From contig CM036244.1 in the NCBI GenBank assembly GCA_020698575.1, forward strand, positions 12,562,534-12,626,533: a DNA stretch of 64,000 nt, given 5' to 3'. This DNA comes from Bostrychus sinensis. Lineage: Eukaryota; Chordata; Actinopteri; Gobiiformes; Eleotridae. The stretch's first letter is position 1, and each line of letters opens with the position of its first letter. The position numbers and the translations under genes are program-made. Positions 50,386-62,965 of this stretch are shown here, piece by piece. The notes under the pieces are model-generated. The model saw only the letters and a program-made list of their open reading frames with translations. It searched no databases and had not been told where the DNA came from.

Positions 50386-51689
50386 GAATAATCGGCATTA
50401 TGGCCATAATCGACTGAAATACTAACAATCAATCATATTGCTGTACAGTAGAGTAAAAGTCCAGTACCATTGGAGAGTTAGGGCAAATTAAACATGATAT
50501 TAAGCAACTGTTTTCTAAAATATACAAGCCTATAACTATAATTTTTTTTTTATTATTATGGTTCATGACTTTGAATTTAATAAAGAGCTATTTTTAGTGA
50601 TGTCAAGCCAGTGGTTAACGGTTACTTGTTAAATGTTTGTTAAGACTACCAATAATCGAGAAAAGAAAATTATCTGAATGGGCATCCCTACTACTGGCAC
50701 AGACATTGAATGCAAGGGGTGTGACGTGTCTTGCCCGAGGACACAACAGCAGTGTGCAGTGCTGGTAGTGGAGAACAAACCCCTATCCTTCCTGTTAGTG
50801 GGCAAACCTGAGCTTGTTGTTGTTATACTGTATGCCATCTTATATTGTCTGAATTGCGGTGTTTGAATACTAAACTCAACATTGCTTACACGCCAAAAGC
50901 ATTCTCTGCATGTTTTTTACAATAATCATCTCTTATAAAGCAACCTGTCCTTTTCATTCTGCTGCATGTTAAACTGACGATGGTAATTTACTGTAAGCAC
51001 TGGTTCCAACTGAGGAATAATGCAGGAATCTGAATATTAGCTTGGGGACAAACAGCTGCTTTCACTGGACAGCCCAGCACTCTGCATACAAATGTATATG
51101 CTGTCCATATTAAATAACAGTAAGTAATATACATACTGGGCTATAACTCTGTGACAATCTTATTTATGCTTGTCTGTAGTGTCGATTACAGAATCCATTT
51201 ATCCTCATTAAATCAGACGCAGGGGACTGGATTGAATTAAAATAAGGTTGTAATCACCATGAGTAAAAACATATTGCCTTTTTGTGTATAATTAAAATGA
51301 AATGCTCGCAATTTGGTTTCAACATGACAAATTTAAATGGAAAGGTAAGACGGATGTGGATGCGGATGCCGCCAACATAAATGTGCCTCGTCTTGTTGTT
51401 GCGGCTTGTTGTGAATTCTCTGTTTTATGAGATATTCAATTCAGCCGGCTCATTCGGTTAATGGGGCTATTGATCAGAGGGCAATGGATGTTTCTTGGCT
51501 CCATCCGAGGAGAAAACAAACTCGACAACTTGCAGGAAATAAAGATGGCTGCTGTGTACAGTGACAGAAGTTTGGTGCTGAGTCATGATTGGTTGGAAAG
51601 GGAATGTGACTAGAAGTATCTTTTTTTCACTCGATGCTTGCCTCATAACCAGAAACTCCTGCTGTGTTTGAGTGAGGTTGAGGACAGCA

Positions 51690-52090
51690 GTAGTTGTAGT
51701 ATTAACAGTTGTATTAGCGGTAGTAGTGACGGTAAAATAAATAAATGGTCACATTTATACAGAGCTTTTCTTCCTCCGTGGGCACTCAACCTTTGACCCA
51801 TTCACACTCACAAGCACTCACACATTCATACCCCAGTGTGCACAGCCGCTGGAGGCAAGGAGGGTTAAGTGCCTTGCCCAAAAACAGTATTCAAAGGTGG
51901 GAGCGGGGATCGAGCTGTCAACCTTTGGGCTAGTGGGTGAGTGTCTCTACAGAGTCTGCAGAGCTACTGCTACCCTGTAATGTAACGATTATTACTACGA
52001 ATACTCCTGGTAGTAGTACAGTCAATACTAGTTATTGTACTAGTAGTAGTTGTTGTAGTCCGTTATACCTAGCAGTAGTAGTAGATGAGT
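51690..52090. repeat. Reversed tRNA-SINE inside AGT-rich sequence
   Basis: 51735-51935 is the reverse of the SINE at 39855: TGGTCACATTTATACAGAGC, ACTCACAAGCACTCACACAT, AAGTGCCTTGCCCAAAAACA. It is bracketed by GTAGTTGTAGTATTAACAGT (left) and GTAGTAGTACAGTCAATACT then AGTAGTAGTAG (right), suggesting that it was inserted into an (AGT)n-bearing repeat. Confidence 0.7.
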
Positions 52091-53704
52091 TTTTTTGCAA
52101 TTGCAGCACAAGTTTACACTCTTTTGTGGTATTTTTACTCACATGTAATTTTTACTTTTGCTTGTACTTGTACTTGAGTAATGTAATTCTACTCAATCAG
52201 TCAACCTTTATTTATATAGCTTTCCAATGTTAAACACTGTAAATAATCCATAAATACAATACAAAACCATCAATAAGGCATGATAAATGCAGAAAGTGTC
52301 ACAATACTTTGTGTCAGTACTTTCACTAAAGTGCATATTTGTTGGCCATTGTAGGTTAAAGACATATTCATCTGTGTGAGTGATCTATAATGAAGGACTG
52401 AGTGTTGATTTTTCCATTTTGTAACATGCCACAAAATACTAACTTTGTGGCTCATGATGTATGTCTGAATCTATGTGTGAGGTGTGTCTCAGTGGATATT
52501 GATGGGTCCAGTCCAATATAGAAAGCATAAAGAACACATTAACCATGTTTAAATCTCAATTTCCTGTAGCGCTGCAGGAAGGATATGGATTTGTTGGGGG
52601 TAGCTCAGCGTGACTGTGGTGTGTAATATTGCACCACCTGTTCATATAGAAATCCTTCCAAGTACAAGGGAAGCAATGAGGCAGTTACATAGGCTATTTG
52701 GATTTTATTGGCTAAATATTGAGATAACAACAGATCTGGCAGAAGTACTCAAAATCTGTACTTACTGTATATGAAAATAGTATTACAGCAATTTAATGAT
52801 GATAATCCAAATCTCATGATATTATAGAAATTCTCACAACAAAACTTTAGTGCATTAATTATTGTGATATTTCAAAAGATTTAGACTAAATAAGTGTTTT
52901 CTACAAATGGCAAATAAACTGAACTGTGCTGAACTGAGCAAAGGATCATGGTCTATGCCCGTCTGCTTTTTTACCATTCTGCTGCAACTAAACAAAGCAT
53001 ATTAGCACAGAGAGCTCACCATTTGATAGTGTAAAGGTACACAATGATATTGTGAGACTTTTGATATAACAAAATTGCCAATATTGTTACATCTTTAAAT
53101 ATTACTCAACAATTAAAGGCTCAGCAAACACCTAGAAAATTGTTATTTGAGTAACAGTAAAACCCCTACTACTATCGTTGCTATTTTTAATGCTGTTTGC
53201 TCTTTGTTACTAATATTATACAAAACTGAGTTGTGAGGTGACCTTTTCCAAATCACAAAATAAAAAAAAATCTTAAATATTAACTTATTATTTAAGTAAA
53301 AAAATATGCAGATAATTATGTAAAGAAAATGTACACAAAGCGTATTTTACTTGTGGTAAGTACGTACTAGTAGTTACTTTCCATCTATTGAAAATATTAC
53401 TACATATGACAAATGAATCATGCTTACCTATTTCATCCTTTAAAAAGCCAAATTTTACTATGCACTTTATAGAATTGTAATTATTTTTTTTTATAATTTC
53501 TAGATCATGAGCTTGGTTTTGTAATGACTCATTTACAGTTCATGCTACACATACAGTATTTTATAAGTTCATTAAACATGTTTCTGAATACAGACCCCCC
53601 TCAGCCATTGTGTAACTTCACATAATTGTGTGTTATGGTAAATTATGAAGTGACTTGTCCCTAACCTTTGGTCCTAACAAGATGGGGTAAACAAAATGAG
53701 ATGT

Positions 53705-54030
53705 GAAGACAACGCAACAATTCAGACACCTAAGAAACACAAGTTCACAACTAGACTCACTGCGTATAGAAACATGTGGAGCAAAGATCATAACTATGGC
53801 AAAAGAACAACAAGTTTGTTTGAGTCTTTGAGATTCAAAACCACATGCTCTTTATGTACTGTTGAATAGTCAATTTACTGCTGTTACTGAAATGGCAAAT
53901 CCCATTTTATTGTCTCAGCATGTGTAGCAATGTGTAGTTTTGGTTCTTGCTCAGGATTAGACGTCTGGCATAACAAATAACAGCATTCCCATTGTTACCC
54001 AAAAAACTCGGCTCCACCAGACCCTCACTG
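53705..54030 (+). repeat. Local duplication, copy 1
   Basis: Shares with 54150-54440: ACCACATGCT, GAATAGTCAATTT(A/G)CTGCTG, ATCCCATTTTATTGTC, GCATGTGTAG, CAGGATTAGACGTCTGGCAT plus AACAAATA, and AAACTCGGCTC. Followed by a short (AGT)n at 54058-54105. Confidence 0.85.
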
Positions 54031-54149
54031 CACATTTTTACCTGTATATCTGTAGAGATGGTAGTAGCAGCAGTAGTATTTGAAGTAGCAGCAGTAGTAG
54101 TAACATCCAACTATTGTTATGTTGGGTAACCTGCTGTTTAACAAATGTG

Positions 54150-54440
54150 GTGAACAAGACAACAATTATAATTCAAATACATAAGTATATAAGTTGAATA
54201 AGTAGACTTATGCAGAGCGCAGACTATTAACTTTGCAAAGCTGCAGTAAGTCCATCAGTCTTCAGGACCACATGCTTTCTTTATGTACTCTGGAATAGTC
54301 AATTTGCTGCTGTTGTTGAAATTGTGAATCCCATTTTATTGTCCCTGCATGTGTAGACTGGTTCTTTCTCAGGATTAGACGTCTGGCATAACAAATAGCA
54401 GCGTTCCCAGTGTTACCCAACAAACTCGGCTCTAGCAGAC
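54150..54440 (+). repeat. Local duplication, copy 2
   Basis: Partner of 53705-54030, offset about 420 bp, roughly 85 percent alike in the best part by eye. It continues into a CpG-rich stretch at about 54430-54560 that copy 1 lacks. Confidence 0.85.
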
Positions 54441-55315
54441 CTCCGTGTCACCTCACCTCCCCGCGCCGAGTATCCGAGGGAGAGTCTGAATTCATCGAGT
54501 CATGCTTTAATTCTTCACAGTTCACCAGAGTGTCACCGCGTCGTACCGCTACCAGCCGTGCATGGGGAGTAAAATATGAAATTGTTCCCTCTGTGACCAA
54601 ATCCCTGAGCTGCACTCGAGCACGTTTAGCAACCAGGAAAAAAAGAGATATTTTTAATCAAAACATTTTTTTCAACTTGAAAAAAGCAATCTACTGTATG
54701 TAGGAGGACAATCTGTAAGCGGAGAATTGGTGGCGTTCCTCCGACTTGCCTCGCTCTGATTTGGTTTGTTATTTTCACAAACAGCCATCTGGTGTCTTGT
54801 CAGTGCAGAGAACCTTGACTGTGTCTGTGAGGCCCCTTGTCTCATTTAGCAGTCAGCCTGGGTATGTGACCCGCTCCAGCATTCATGAACACAACATCTG
54901 TCGCCCCAACCAAGACGGGAACCAGGGGAGACTGCAGTCATCACAAATATTAAGTAGAAATTCACTGAATACCTTGTGTGTTTTTAATCTGGAAATGTTT
55001 ATACAAACTAAATTACTCTGTATAGTTTAGATGTTCTTTTATCTTCTTCCATCAGAGGTGGCTGGAGTCCATTCCACCAAGTATCGGCCTTAAAGGAGTT
55101 TCATTCATGGTTAGCAGCAGGGCACTCACAAACCAAACAAACTATAACCAAGAGGCCAAATGTGGCCTGCTAAAATATGTTTTATTGGCCCTTGGCCTTC
55201 AAATTGGCTCAAATTGCAACAAATTCTTATCACAAGGTAAAAGGCTCAGGTAAAAACTTTCATATTTGTATGAGGTGGACCTGGCATCAAGGGAGAATTA
55301 AATCTAACTTTGTGG

Positions 55316-55694
55316 TAGAGCTGCAACAACTAACTGAATGGATACATTATAATAAATTATTATTAATACAATCGTCAACTAATTTAGTAATGGATTAATC
55401 GCTAAGTAAGTATATATTGTGTAAATTTTGAAACATACAATGTGCTGATTGAGAAGGTTTTATTATCAAGACCGCACACTGAATTCAACAAAAAAAGTAA
55501 GAGAATGTACATTTTGTGTTTTTATGGAGAAAAAAAATGTCTTTGCATATGATAAGCTTCATCTGGGTGTTTTTTTTTTTTTTTTTTTAAATCACACATT
55601 CAGGCTTCACTATCCAATTATTGATCGGTTAAAAGAAAAAGAAAAAAAATGACAGGTTACAAAAGGGTCCAAATAATCGTTAGTTGCAGCCCAG
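55316..55694. mobile_element. hAT-like MITE (TAGAGCTGCAAC ends)
   Basis: 379 bp; ends TAGAGCTGCAACAACTAACT and CGTTAGTTGCAGCCCAG; flanks CTTTGTGG and CTTTATGG agree 7 of 8. T-run at 55569-55589. Same end type as 16097-16710 and 28640-29212. Confidence 0.88.
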
Positions 55695-55894
55695 CTTTAT
55701 GGTTTGGGCACTAAAAAAAGTCATTCATATTATCTGCTAGCCCCAAGCCCAGATAAATGTAGAGTTAATAAATAAGCAGCCAAATGGGACTCAGGGAGCA
55801 TCACCTCTAATGAAAGGCCCTCCTCTGCATTTATGTATTTTTTAGCTCATTAAAATAATTTGGACAGCCCTGACTTAACACATGTTTCTGAATG

Positions 55895-56040
55895 TTGGGA
55901 GGAAGAAAAGAGGTCCCACAGTAACATGGGACGGACACGCAGAGTCCACTCAGAAGGACTGCAGGCGACCCGAGGATCAAACCCATCAAACCCTCCTTGC
56001 TAAGAAGCAAGAGCTAACCACTCTGCCACTGTGCACATAG
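55895..56040 (-). repeat. SINE, reversed
   Basis: ACGCAGAGTCCACTCAGAAG, CCGAGGATCAAACCC (reverse of a B box) and GAGCTAACCACTCTGCCACT (reverse of an A-box-like head). Same family as 30680-30850. Confidence 0.65.
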
Positions 56041-56504
56041 TTAAGACATCAGTTCATATCGAGGTGGATTATACAGATAAATACACATACTATAAGAGCA
56101 TCTGGTCTTTAATCTAAAAGACTGACTTCATACATGAACTAGTTTGTGTCATTAAATGTTTTTTTGGGAGTGCTTAGGTTTGCTGCATTGTCTTCAAATC
56201 ACATTTTGTTTTTTTTTTTCTGTCTGCTGGAGAACAGATTACCTAAGTGCAATTCCACCTTCATAAGCCACTTCACAATAGCAGTTTACCATAACAAAAG
56301 CTGGCTGGTGCACAATGGTCTGCCTGTTCAAAGTGGGCTGCATTTTCAAATATATTCTATTAACTCATAAAAGTACTCTCTCCTTGTGTCTGTTTTGAAT
56401 GTTCATATCCCATGGTTTTAGCTTTGACTAGATAAAAAATAACAATACCAGTGTTTCAGGCAAAAACTATGTTGGAGATGAAAGACAATAGTTTAAAAAT
56501 AGAT

Positions 56505-56700
56505 GTTGTACATAGTCAGATATGGGCATGCACAAAGGAGAGATGGTCAATATATTGATAAAAGGATGTTGAAGTTAGAGCTGACAGACAGGAAGCCTAG
56601 AGGAAGACCAAGGAGAAGATTTAGGGATGTAGAGGAGTTAGTCGGTGCAAGAGGAGAGGATGCAGAGGATAGGGTTAGAAAGTACAACATTAAGAAGTAT
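56505..56700 (+). mobile_element. LINE C-terminal pol fragment
   Basis: The + frame reads YGHAQRRDGQYIDKRMLKLE, then LTDRKPRGRPRRRFRDV and ARGEDAEDRVRKY, the conserved C-terminal block of a common teleost LINE (GHV.RR...YIGRRML pattern). It is decayed at both ends. Antisense counterpart at 23885-24720. Confidence 0.75.
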
Positions 56701-57429
56701 TTCAGAATATTCCAAAAATATTTAAGAATCCAAATGTGTATTTTTCTTTTCCACAACACTGAACATAACTTTTAAGCTGCCTTTTTCAGTCTTATCCATC
56801 TTCACATTATTTGTTGTCCTACTTTGTCTGCACTTTAACCATCTGGACTTTTGACCACGTCTGCATCAAATGCCCAGTCCAGATTTAATCTTTAATCTGT
56901 TACCCAGCTACAGTGGAGCTAACCTAACAACAGCAACGTTAGCTTTGCAGCAGCGGTCCCGGCTGTCGAAACCCTTTGCATCTCTTTCCCTTCCTCTCCT
57001 CTGTCCTTGCGTCTGTTTCAAGGGTGCTCGCTTGTCATTTTTTTTTCTTCTTTTTCTTCTGGGAGGACCGAGTGTCGATGCGTGCATGCAAATGCGCGCT
57101 CCTCTGTTTGTAAATGCAGGTGTAAGCTTGCAGGCACTGCGGGCTGGCCTGATGTGAAGTGACATGTTGAGAGACCAAGCCTTTGGACACTGGCTGAGAG
57201 ACAGAGAGGGAACCAAATAAAAAGAGACGTGGGCTCGAAACAACACGACAGAGCAGGAGCAGCAGATGGCAGGCCGCATTCCCAGCCCCCATCACTTTAC
57301 TATAACTCAGCTCAGTCTTTCTTTAATCACGCATCACTTTTCATCATCCATTTTTTTTAGGTCCTAAAATAAGTGCAGATATATGCAAGTGGGACAGTGA
57401 CAAGCTAAGCCTCTGGGAGCTTCTCTCGT

Positions 57430-58690
57430 ACACTGGAAGACAATCCACCTGCCTCAGTTTGTCTGGCTGCTGCTTTTCCTCATCTGACCCCAAAGAGTGT
57501 CACACTGTAAATGAAATGAAGTATTACTATAATGTGCTATAACCTTTTAATGTGGACACACAGAGCAAGCAGAAGTAGTAGTTTGTACAAGTAGCAGTAG
57601 CAATAGTAGTGGTAGCAGTAAGAGTAGTACCGTAGTAGTTGCTGTAGGGTTAGCACTAGGAGTAGTAGTAACAGGAGTAGTAATAGTAGCTGTAGTATTA
57701 GTACAAGTAGTACTAATAATAGTGCTAGAAGTAGTAGTAGTGGTAATAGCAGTATTATTAGTACAAGTAGTAGTAAATAATAGTGGTAGTAGAAGGAGTA
57801 GTAGTCGAAGTAGTAGCTGGAACAGTAGTGATAGCAGTAGACGTAGTAGTAGAAGTAGTAGCAAGAGTAGTAAATAGTAGCAGTTGTATTAGTACAAGTA
57901 TTAGCAGCAATAGTAGTGGTAGCAGTAGAAGTAGTAGTATTAGTAGTAGCAGGAGCAGTAAATAGTAGCAGTAGTATTAGTACAAGTATTAGTAATAGTA
58001 GTGGTAGCAGTAAGAGTAATAGTAATAGTGGTAGCAGTAGGAGTAGTAGTAGAAGTGGTAGCAGGAGCAGTAAATACTAGCAGTAGTATTAGTACAAGTA
58101 TTAGTAATAGTAGTAGTAGCAGTTGGAGTAGCAGGAATAGTAACAGTATTAGCAACAGAATTACTTGTAGTAGCAGTAGTATAAGTACAAGTAGTTGTCG
58201 TAGTGATAGTGGGGTAGCAGTGGAAGTAGTAATAGGAGTAGAAATAGTACTAGCAGCAGATGTAGTAGTAGCATTAGTATTAGTACTAGTAGAAATAGTT
58301 GTGATAGCAGTTGGAGTAGAATTTGCAGTAGTATCGATTGTTGATTTTACTGTGCTGCAATTGCAAGAAAATCTCAAAAATATCTGAAGTAAAGTTTTTA
58401 CTCAATACTTTTTTTTTACTTTTAGGAGAAAAGAAGTATTTTGTGGAGTACTTTTACTTCTACTTGAGTAAAACAATTTTGAAGTAATTGTAGAGATTAG
58501 GGTGTTTCTGGAGTACCTCTGTGTTTGAAGCATTAAAGCTAAAAGAAGTATGATAACACATTGGCCATTGCCTCTGTTTCTGGCTCACACTTTCCTCATC
58601 TGACCTCCACAAGTTCTACACCATAAATAAAATAAACTGTTTGTCTTGGCTGCAAAACTATAACCTTTTAATGTGTACAATTTAGAGCAA
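57430..58690. repeat. Duplicated flanks around an (AGT)n array
   Basis: 57475-57568 and 58605-58692 share TTTTCCTCATCTGACC, ACTATAACCTTTTAATGTG and AGAGCAAG. Between them lies the array 57569-58345. Confidence 0.75.
57569..58345. repeat. Long imperfect (AGT)n array, about 780 bp
   Basis: AGT/GTA triplets with a visible higher-order pattern: AGCAGTAGTATTAGTACAAG recurs near 57878, 57965 and 58080, about 90-115 bp apart. Followed by ACTTCTACTTGAGTAAAACA, as at other arrays. Spurious poly-Val/Ser and poly-Leu/Thr frames. Confidence 0.95.
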
Positions 58691-58839
58691 GGTCACGGTC
58701 AGAGATAACCCTCGAGAGCCGGTGGTTTGCTCATGGACACTTCAGAAAGACACACAGTGGCGGATGTTGAGATAAGAGGTTAACCACAGGGTCATAATGT
58801 TTGAAGGACAGTGTCTCGGCGCCCCACTTGACGTTTTAT

Positions 58840-59080
58840 ATTGGCCCGCCGCCGTCAGAGCAGCTTCAGCCACAACTGTTGAGCTGTAAATGTGACGTTT
58901 TATATACTGACGTAAACAAAGTTACCATTCGAGAAAGGGTCATAAACGTTCAATGATTATAGTTCATCTCCTCCACAAGGACAAGCCTTTATAAATCAAT
59001 CAAAATACACAGAAGGACATACAGGAACAGATTTTGAAGTACGCCCTCTAGAGGACACAGGAATAAAAAGTAAAGTGTAT
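58840..59080 (+). repeat. Dispersed duplication, copy 1
   Basis: Shares with 61680-62140: CGTCAGAGCAGCTTCAGCCA versus CATCAGAGCAGCTGCACCCA, ACGTAAACAAAGTTACCAT, AATGATTATAGTTCATC, CACAAGGA, CCTCTAGAGGACACAGGAAT plus AAAA. Confidence 0.8.
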
Positions 59081-59335
59081 AAAGTAATAATATACTTCCA
59101 AATAAAAGTTACTAAGTGAAAGTACTCAACAAAAGAAGTACTGATGTTTGTGAAGTATACACTTGAGTAGAAAGTTCCTCTTCAATTTACTTCTTACTTG
59201 CATTCCTGCTACAACTACTGCACTACAACTATTATCATTAACACTTCTGCTGCTTTTACTACTATTACTACTACTACTTGTGCTAAAACAACAACTACTG
59301 CTTTTATACTACTATAATTACTGCCCACTAAAGTA
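59060..59335. repeat. Reversed ACTTGAGTA-type repeat with (ACT)n
   Basis: AAGTACTCAACAAAAGAAGT, ACACTTGAGTAGAAAG then (ACT)n at 59208-59315: the opposite orientation of the sequence that follows the arrays at 5921 and 57569. Confidence 0.7.
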
Positions 59336-59466
59336 AAAAAGTCCCCATTTTGACTTAAATGTACTATGAGCAGCATATTTGTTTAATACTTCATAAAAAT
59401 TACCCGATGCAAACGTTCAAATCAGATATTAATTTTACTGATCACAATGGTACAGCTAATTTATTC

Positions 59467-59529
59467 ACAATAAAAATAAAAATAAAAATAAAAATAAAAA
59501 TAAAAATAATAATAATAATAATAATAATA
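59467..59529. repeat. (AAAAT)n then (AAT)n microsatellite
   Basis: About six AAAAT-type units followed by about eight AAT units; compound microsatellite. Confidence 0.95.
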
Positions 59530-60734
59530 AATTACAAAATGGCCAAGTCATTTATCTTTACATTTGTTGTTTTGGTTCTAAAGCCCTTGCATTGCTGATT
59601 GTCGAATCAGAAAAGCAGAAAGAGCTCCATCCTCTGGTTGCCACACATCATTCATATGTAACCTCCTAAATATGATATAGAAATAATAATAATTTAGTTG
59701 TTAATAGTTGTTCCATATCTCAATATTATACAGTAGCATTATGAAAGACCACTGAGTCCAAATGCATTGTCATTTCGTCTGCTGCCCTCTGCCTTCTTCC
59801 TGCAGCATATTAGCGCTATAAATGAGTGCAAAAGAAGCCTCGTTTAAAGGGTTGAAAGCCTTTTCTCTCAAGAATAAAGGGAATCAATATCATTCTCTGT
59901 GTTTTGGCCTTGTTCTGCAGTTGTCTTTGTTTTCCTCTGTGTGGAATGATAAGGATGTTTAGGCAAGCTGTGAGGTGGTTAATTTGCTTTTCTATGAACT
60001 AAACACGCTTGCATACAGCATGCGTCCGCCATTGTCAGCGTATGGCCAGTGCTTTGAAGTGGTCCATGAATTAATGCATGTTTCATGTGTCCATTTGCTT
60101 GCGTGCAGCCCGTGCCGACCACAGAGTGTGTTTTTATTCCTTTATTGAAAGCTATTCTTGGACTGACCTTCGGAGAGCCGTGCCGTGCTGCCCCGTTGTC
60201 TGTGTGCGGCAGCCTGTGTGATTCAGTTTGAGTGGAGAAAGCCCTGGGACACATCACTGGTCCGTTCCCGATTAGGACGCTCCACAGTTTTGCAGTTGAA
60301 TCCCTGATGGGGCCAATCTGGGAGGCATTGTGGTAGAAAGGAAAATGGCCCGTCCAGTGGAAAAGTCAGTTGAATGTACACACTTAAATTCATATGCACA
60401 CAATATATCGGGCGTATACGGCATATAAACACTCACGTAAGCTCTTTGCCAAAGGATTCCCTTTATAGTGGGCCAAAGTGCAGCACGGCTCTATCTTTAG
60501 CACTTTACTGCTCCGGTGGTGACCTCGGCATCAGCGAGCTAACAGCTTTTCTGCAATAAAATAAACACGTAGGTGAAAAAAAATACATTAGGACAGGGAA
60601 GAGTGGAGATAGAAGCTTTAGTACATGGCATTTTGTCTTTTGATTTTGATCCAAAATAAAAAAGTGGTTTGCAGAATAAGAAATATGTAAGCAATGTATA
60701 TCAGATATGTTATGACAAGAAATGTATTTTATCC

Positions 60735-61020
60735 TGTAAAGCAGCCTTCCCCAAAGTCAAGAGCTCTGTGGCCCCCTCAAAAAGTCAGACGATACCGCAC
60801 AGATCCCCCAACAATGAAACTTTACTATATTCAAAAGTCTATGTCATACTTTTCCCCATAGATTAGACGCTTGGCTAAAAATTGCTCAATTAAGTGACAT
60901 TTGTGAATAAATACTTCATTGTAATTCAATTTATGTTCATGTGCTAAATGTAGACAACCTCTGGTGGCCCCCCTGCTGTACCTTTGTGGCTCTTCAAGGG
61001 GCCCCAGACCTTAGGGACTG
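60735..61020. mobile_element. hAT-like relic, family with 61857-62083
   Basis: AGCCTTCCCCAAAGTCAAGA at the left and CCCCCCTGCTGTACCTTTGT at the right; shares CAACAATGAAACTTTACTAT plus ATTCAAAAG and CCCCATAGAT with the second copy. Ends too decayed for a target duplication. Confidence 0.5.
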
Positions 61021-61679
61021 AAGCTTGTTGGCCCAGTGACCCCTCAGTGATGTGCAACTAATCTTATTGTGGGACCCAGTTTTATGTCTTATGTTATTTT
61101 AATGTGACCAACATTTTACAGAAACTTTACTTTTCTAAATTATTTCATTACAACATTTCATCATTTGGTGTAATGAAAACAATATCTAGTCTTCAAAAAG
61201 CTGAACATTAGACCTTTACAGTAGTGTTGTACTCAAAACCACACTAAACAAGACCAGACAGAGTCCAGAGTGAACCAAGACCAAGACAAGGTTGAGATTT
61301 TTAAGGTTCGAGGCTGAGACATTTGAGGGCTGACACCGAGTTGAGACTGAGACCAGGTCGAGACCAAGCTCTGTGAACTTATGCAATAGGGGAAAAAAAA
61401 AAAAACGTGGATTCAAATACACAAATAATTATTTAGTGATCAAATGCAACAGACTGCAAAAACAGAGACAGATCATGTTCTTGGTTCTTCTGATGCAGAA
61501 AACTAAATTATGAAGAATAGCATTTTCTCATAATGATGTTTTGGAGACCAGCACATCTGACACTAAGACAACACTGAGTAAAACTGCAGCTGAGACCGAG
61601 ACCAGACTAAGACTGTACAAAAATGGTTTAAAGAAGATTAATTAATAAATGTGTCATGCACACAGCTTTTCCAAATGCT

Positions 61680-62140
61680 TTATAGCGGTCTGCCATCAGA
61701 GCAGCTGCACCCACAAGTGTTACACTGTAAATATGACATTTTATACTGACATAAACAAACGTACCATATGAAAAACGGACATAATCTCTTAATGATTATA
61801 GTTCATCTTCACCACAAGGAAAAGCCTTTAGTCAATCTCAGATGCGTTGATCAGTCAAAAATGCCATGACCCCCTTAATTTTCCGAAAGTGCCCAACAAT
61901 AAAACTTCACCATAGTCAAAAGATTATGTTTTCTCCATAGATATCTATAAAAATGTGACAAAAAACACTGACTGTTGGCTAAAAGTAATATTTTTGAAGA
62001 AGTAAATACAGTATAACTAATAAAGAACACCTCTGGGGCCCCCTGCAGTACCGTTCCCACTTTGGGAACCACTGGCATAGATGATATACAGGGTCAGATT
62101 TGGTAATATGCACTCTAGAGGAGACAGGAATAAAAGACAT
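61680..62140 (+). repeat. Dispersed duplication, copy 2, with hAT-like insert 61857-62083
   Basis: Left part to about 61855 and right part 62084-62140 (GCACTCTAGAGGAGACAGGA plus ATAAAA) together match 58840-59080. The intervening 227 bp ends CCACTTTGGGAACCACTG, a hAT end, and matches 60735-61020. Confidence 0.7.
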
Positions 62141-62869
62141 TGCATATTTCCATTGCACTGCTGAAGATTAAACCTTCCAGCAACCCAATTTTAGCTCCTG
62201 ACCCTCCAATTGAGAATCTAACTATGCTTTGGAGTACTTAATTTATATTTTCTGAGTTGCTGACCCACTTTGTTGCATAGAGAGTGTATTGTGCTACTCT
62301 CCAAATCTGTGCTCACTCCAGAAAGATTTAAGAAAACCCACTTAAACATATCCAGGATTGGGATGTGGCATTATTGTCTTGGCACCAGGAGGGTTGAAAA
62401 ATCCCCTCTGTAATAGTTACGCCCAACACGGTTTTGGGGCAGAAATCTAAAGCAATTTATGGGGAAAAGCCTTATGAAACTCCACAAGAATAAAAAGATG
62501 AGACGTGGGGCGCATGTCGTCGGCTGCTTGGTTTAATCAAGGGGAGTCGAAGAGGCAAAAACGCAATAAAATCCAAATGCCAATAGGGAGACATTACATC
62601 CCACATCAAATAAAACACCTGTGAATGCACCAAGATTATTGTATGAAATGATTGGAGTTTTCAGTTCATAACTTGCCCATGGGCAACGCTCATTTTCAGA
62701 ATAATTTGCGATGATAAAAATACAAGGTATTATAGGAGATGTATAGATTTGATCGCTTCATGCATTTATGTTATGATTTTTGAGGATTTTATGGTTCTGT
62801 GACGGTGTTTGCATCACTCACTTGAGGTCTCTGAGAAACAGCATTCCTCCCACCAAATTGCATGCATAG

Positions 62870-62965
62870 ATAAACTGTAGATGGTTGTCTCACTGTGGAC
62901 TGTCCAGGTTGTACCCCGCCTAAGGCCCATAGTTGGTGGGATAGCCTGCAGACATCCCTGACCAC
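62870..62965 (+). repeat. SINE/LINE tail fragment
   Basis: GGACTGTCCAGGTTGTACCC, GCCTAAGGCCCATAGTTGG, GGGATAGCCTGCAGAC; same family as 29289-29392. Confidence 0.6.

Noticed and set aside
57547..58387. Poly-Leu, poly-Thr and poly-Ser/Val frames
   Set aside because: Shadows of the (AGT)n array.
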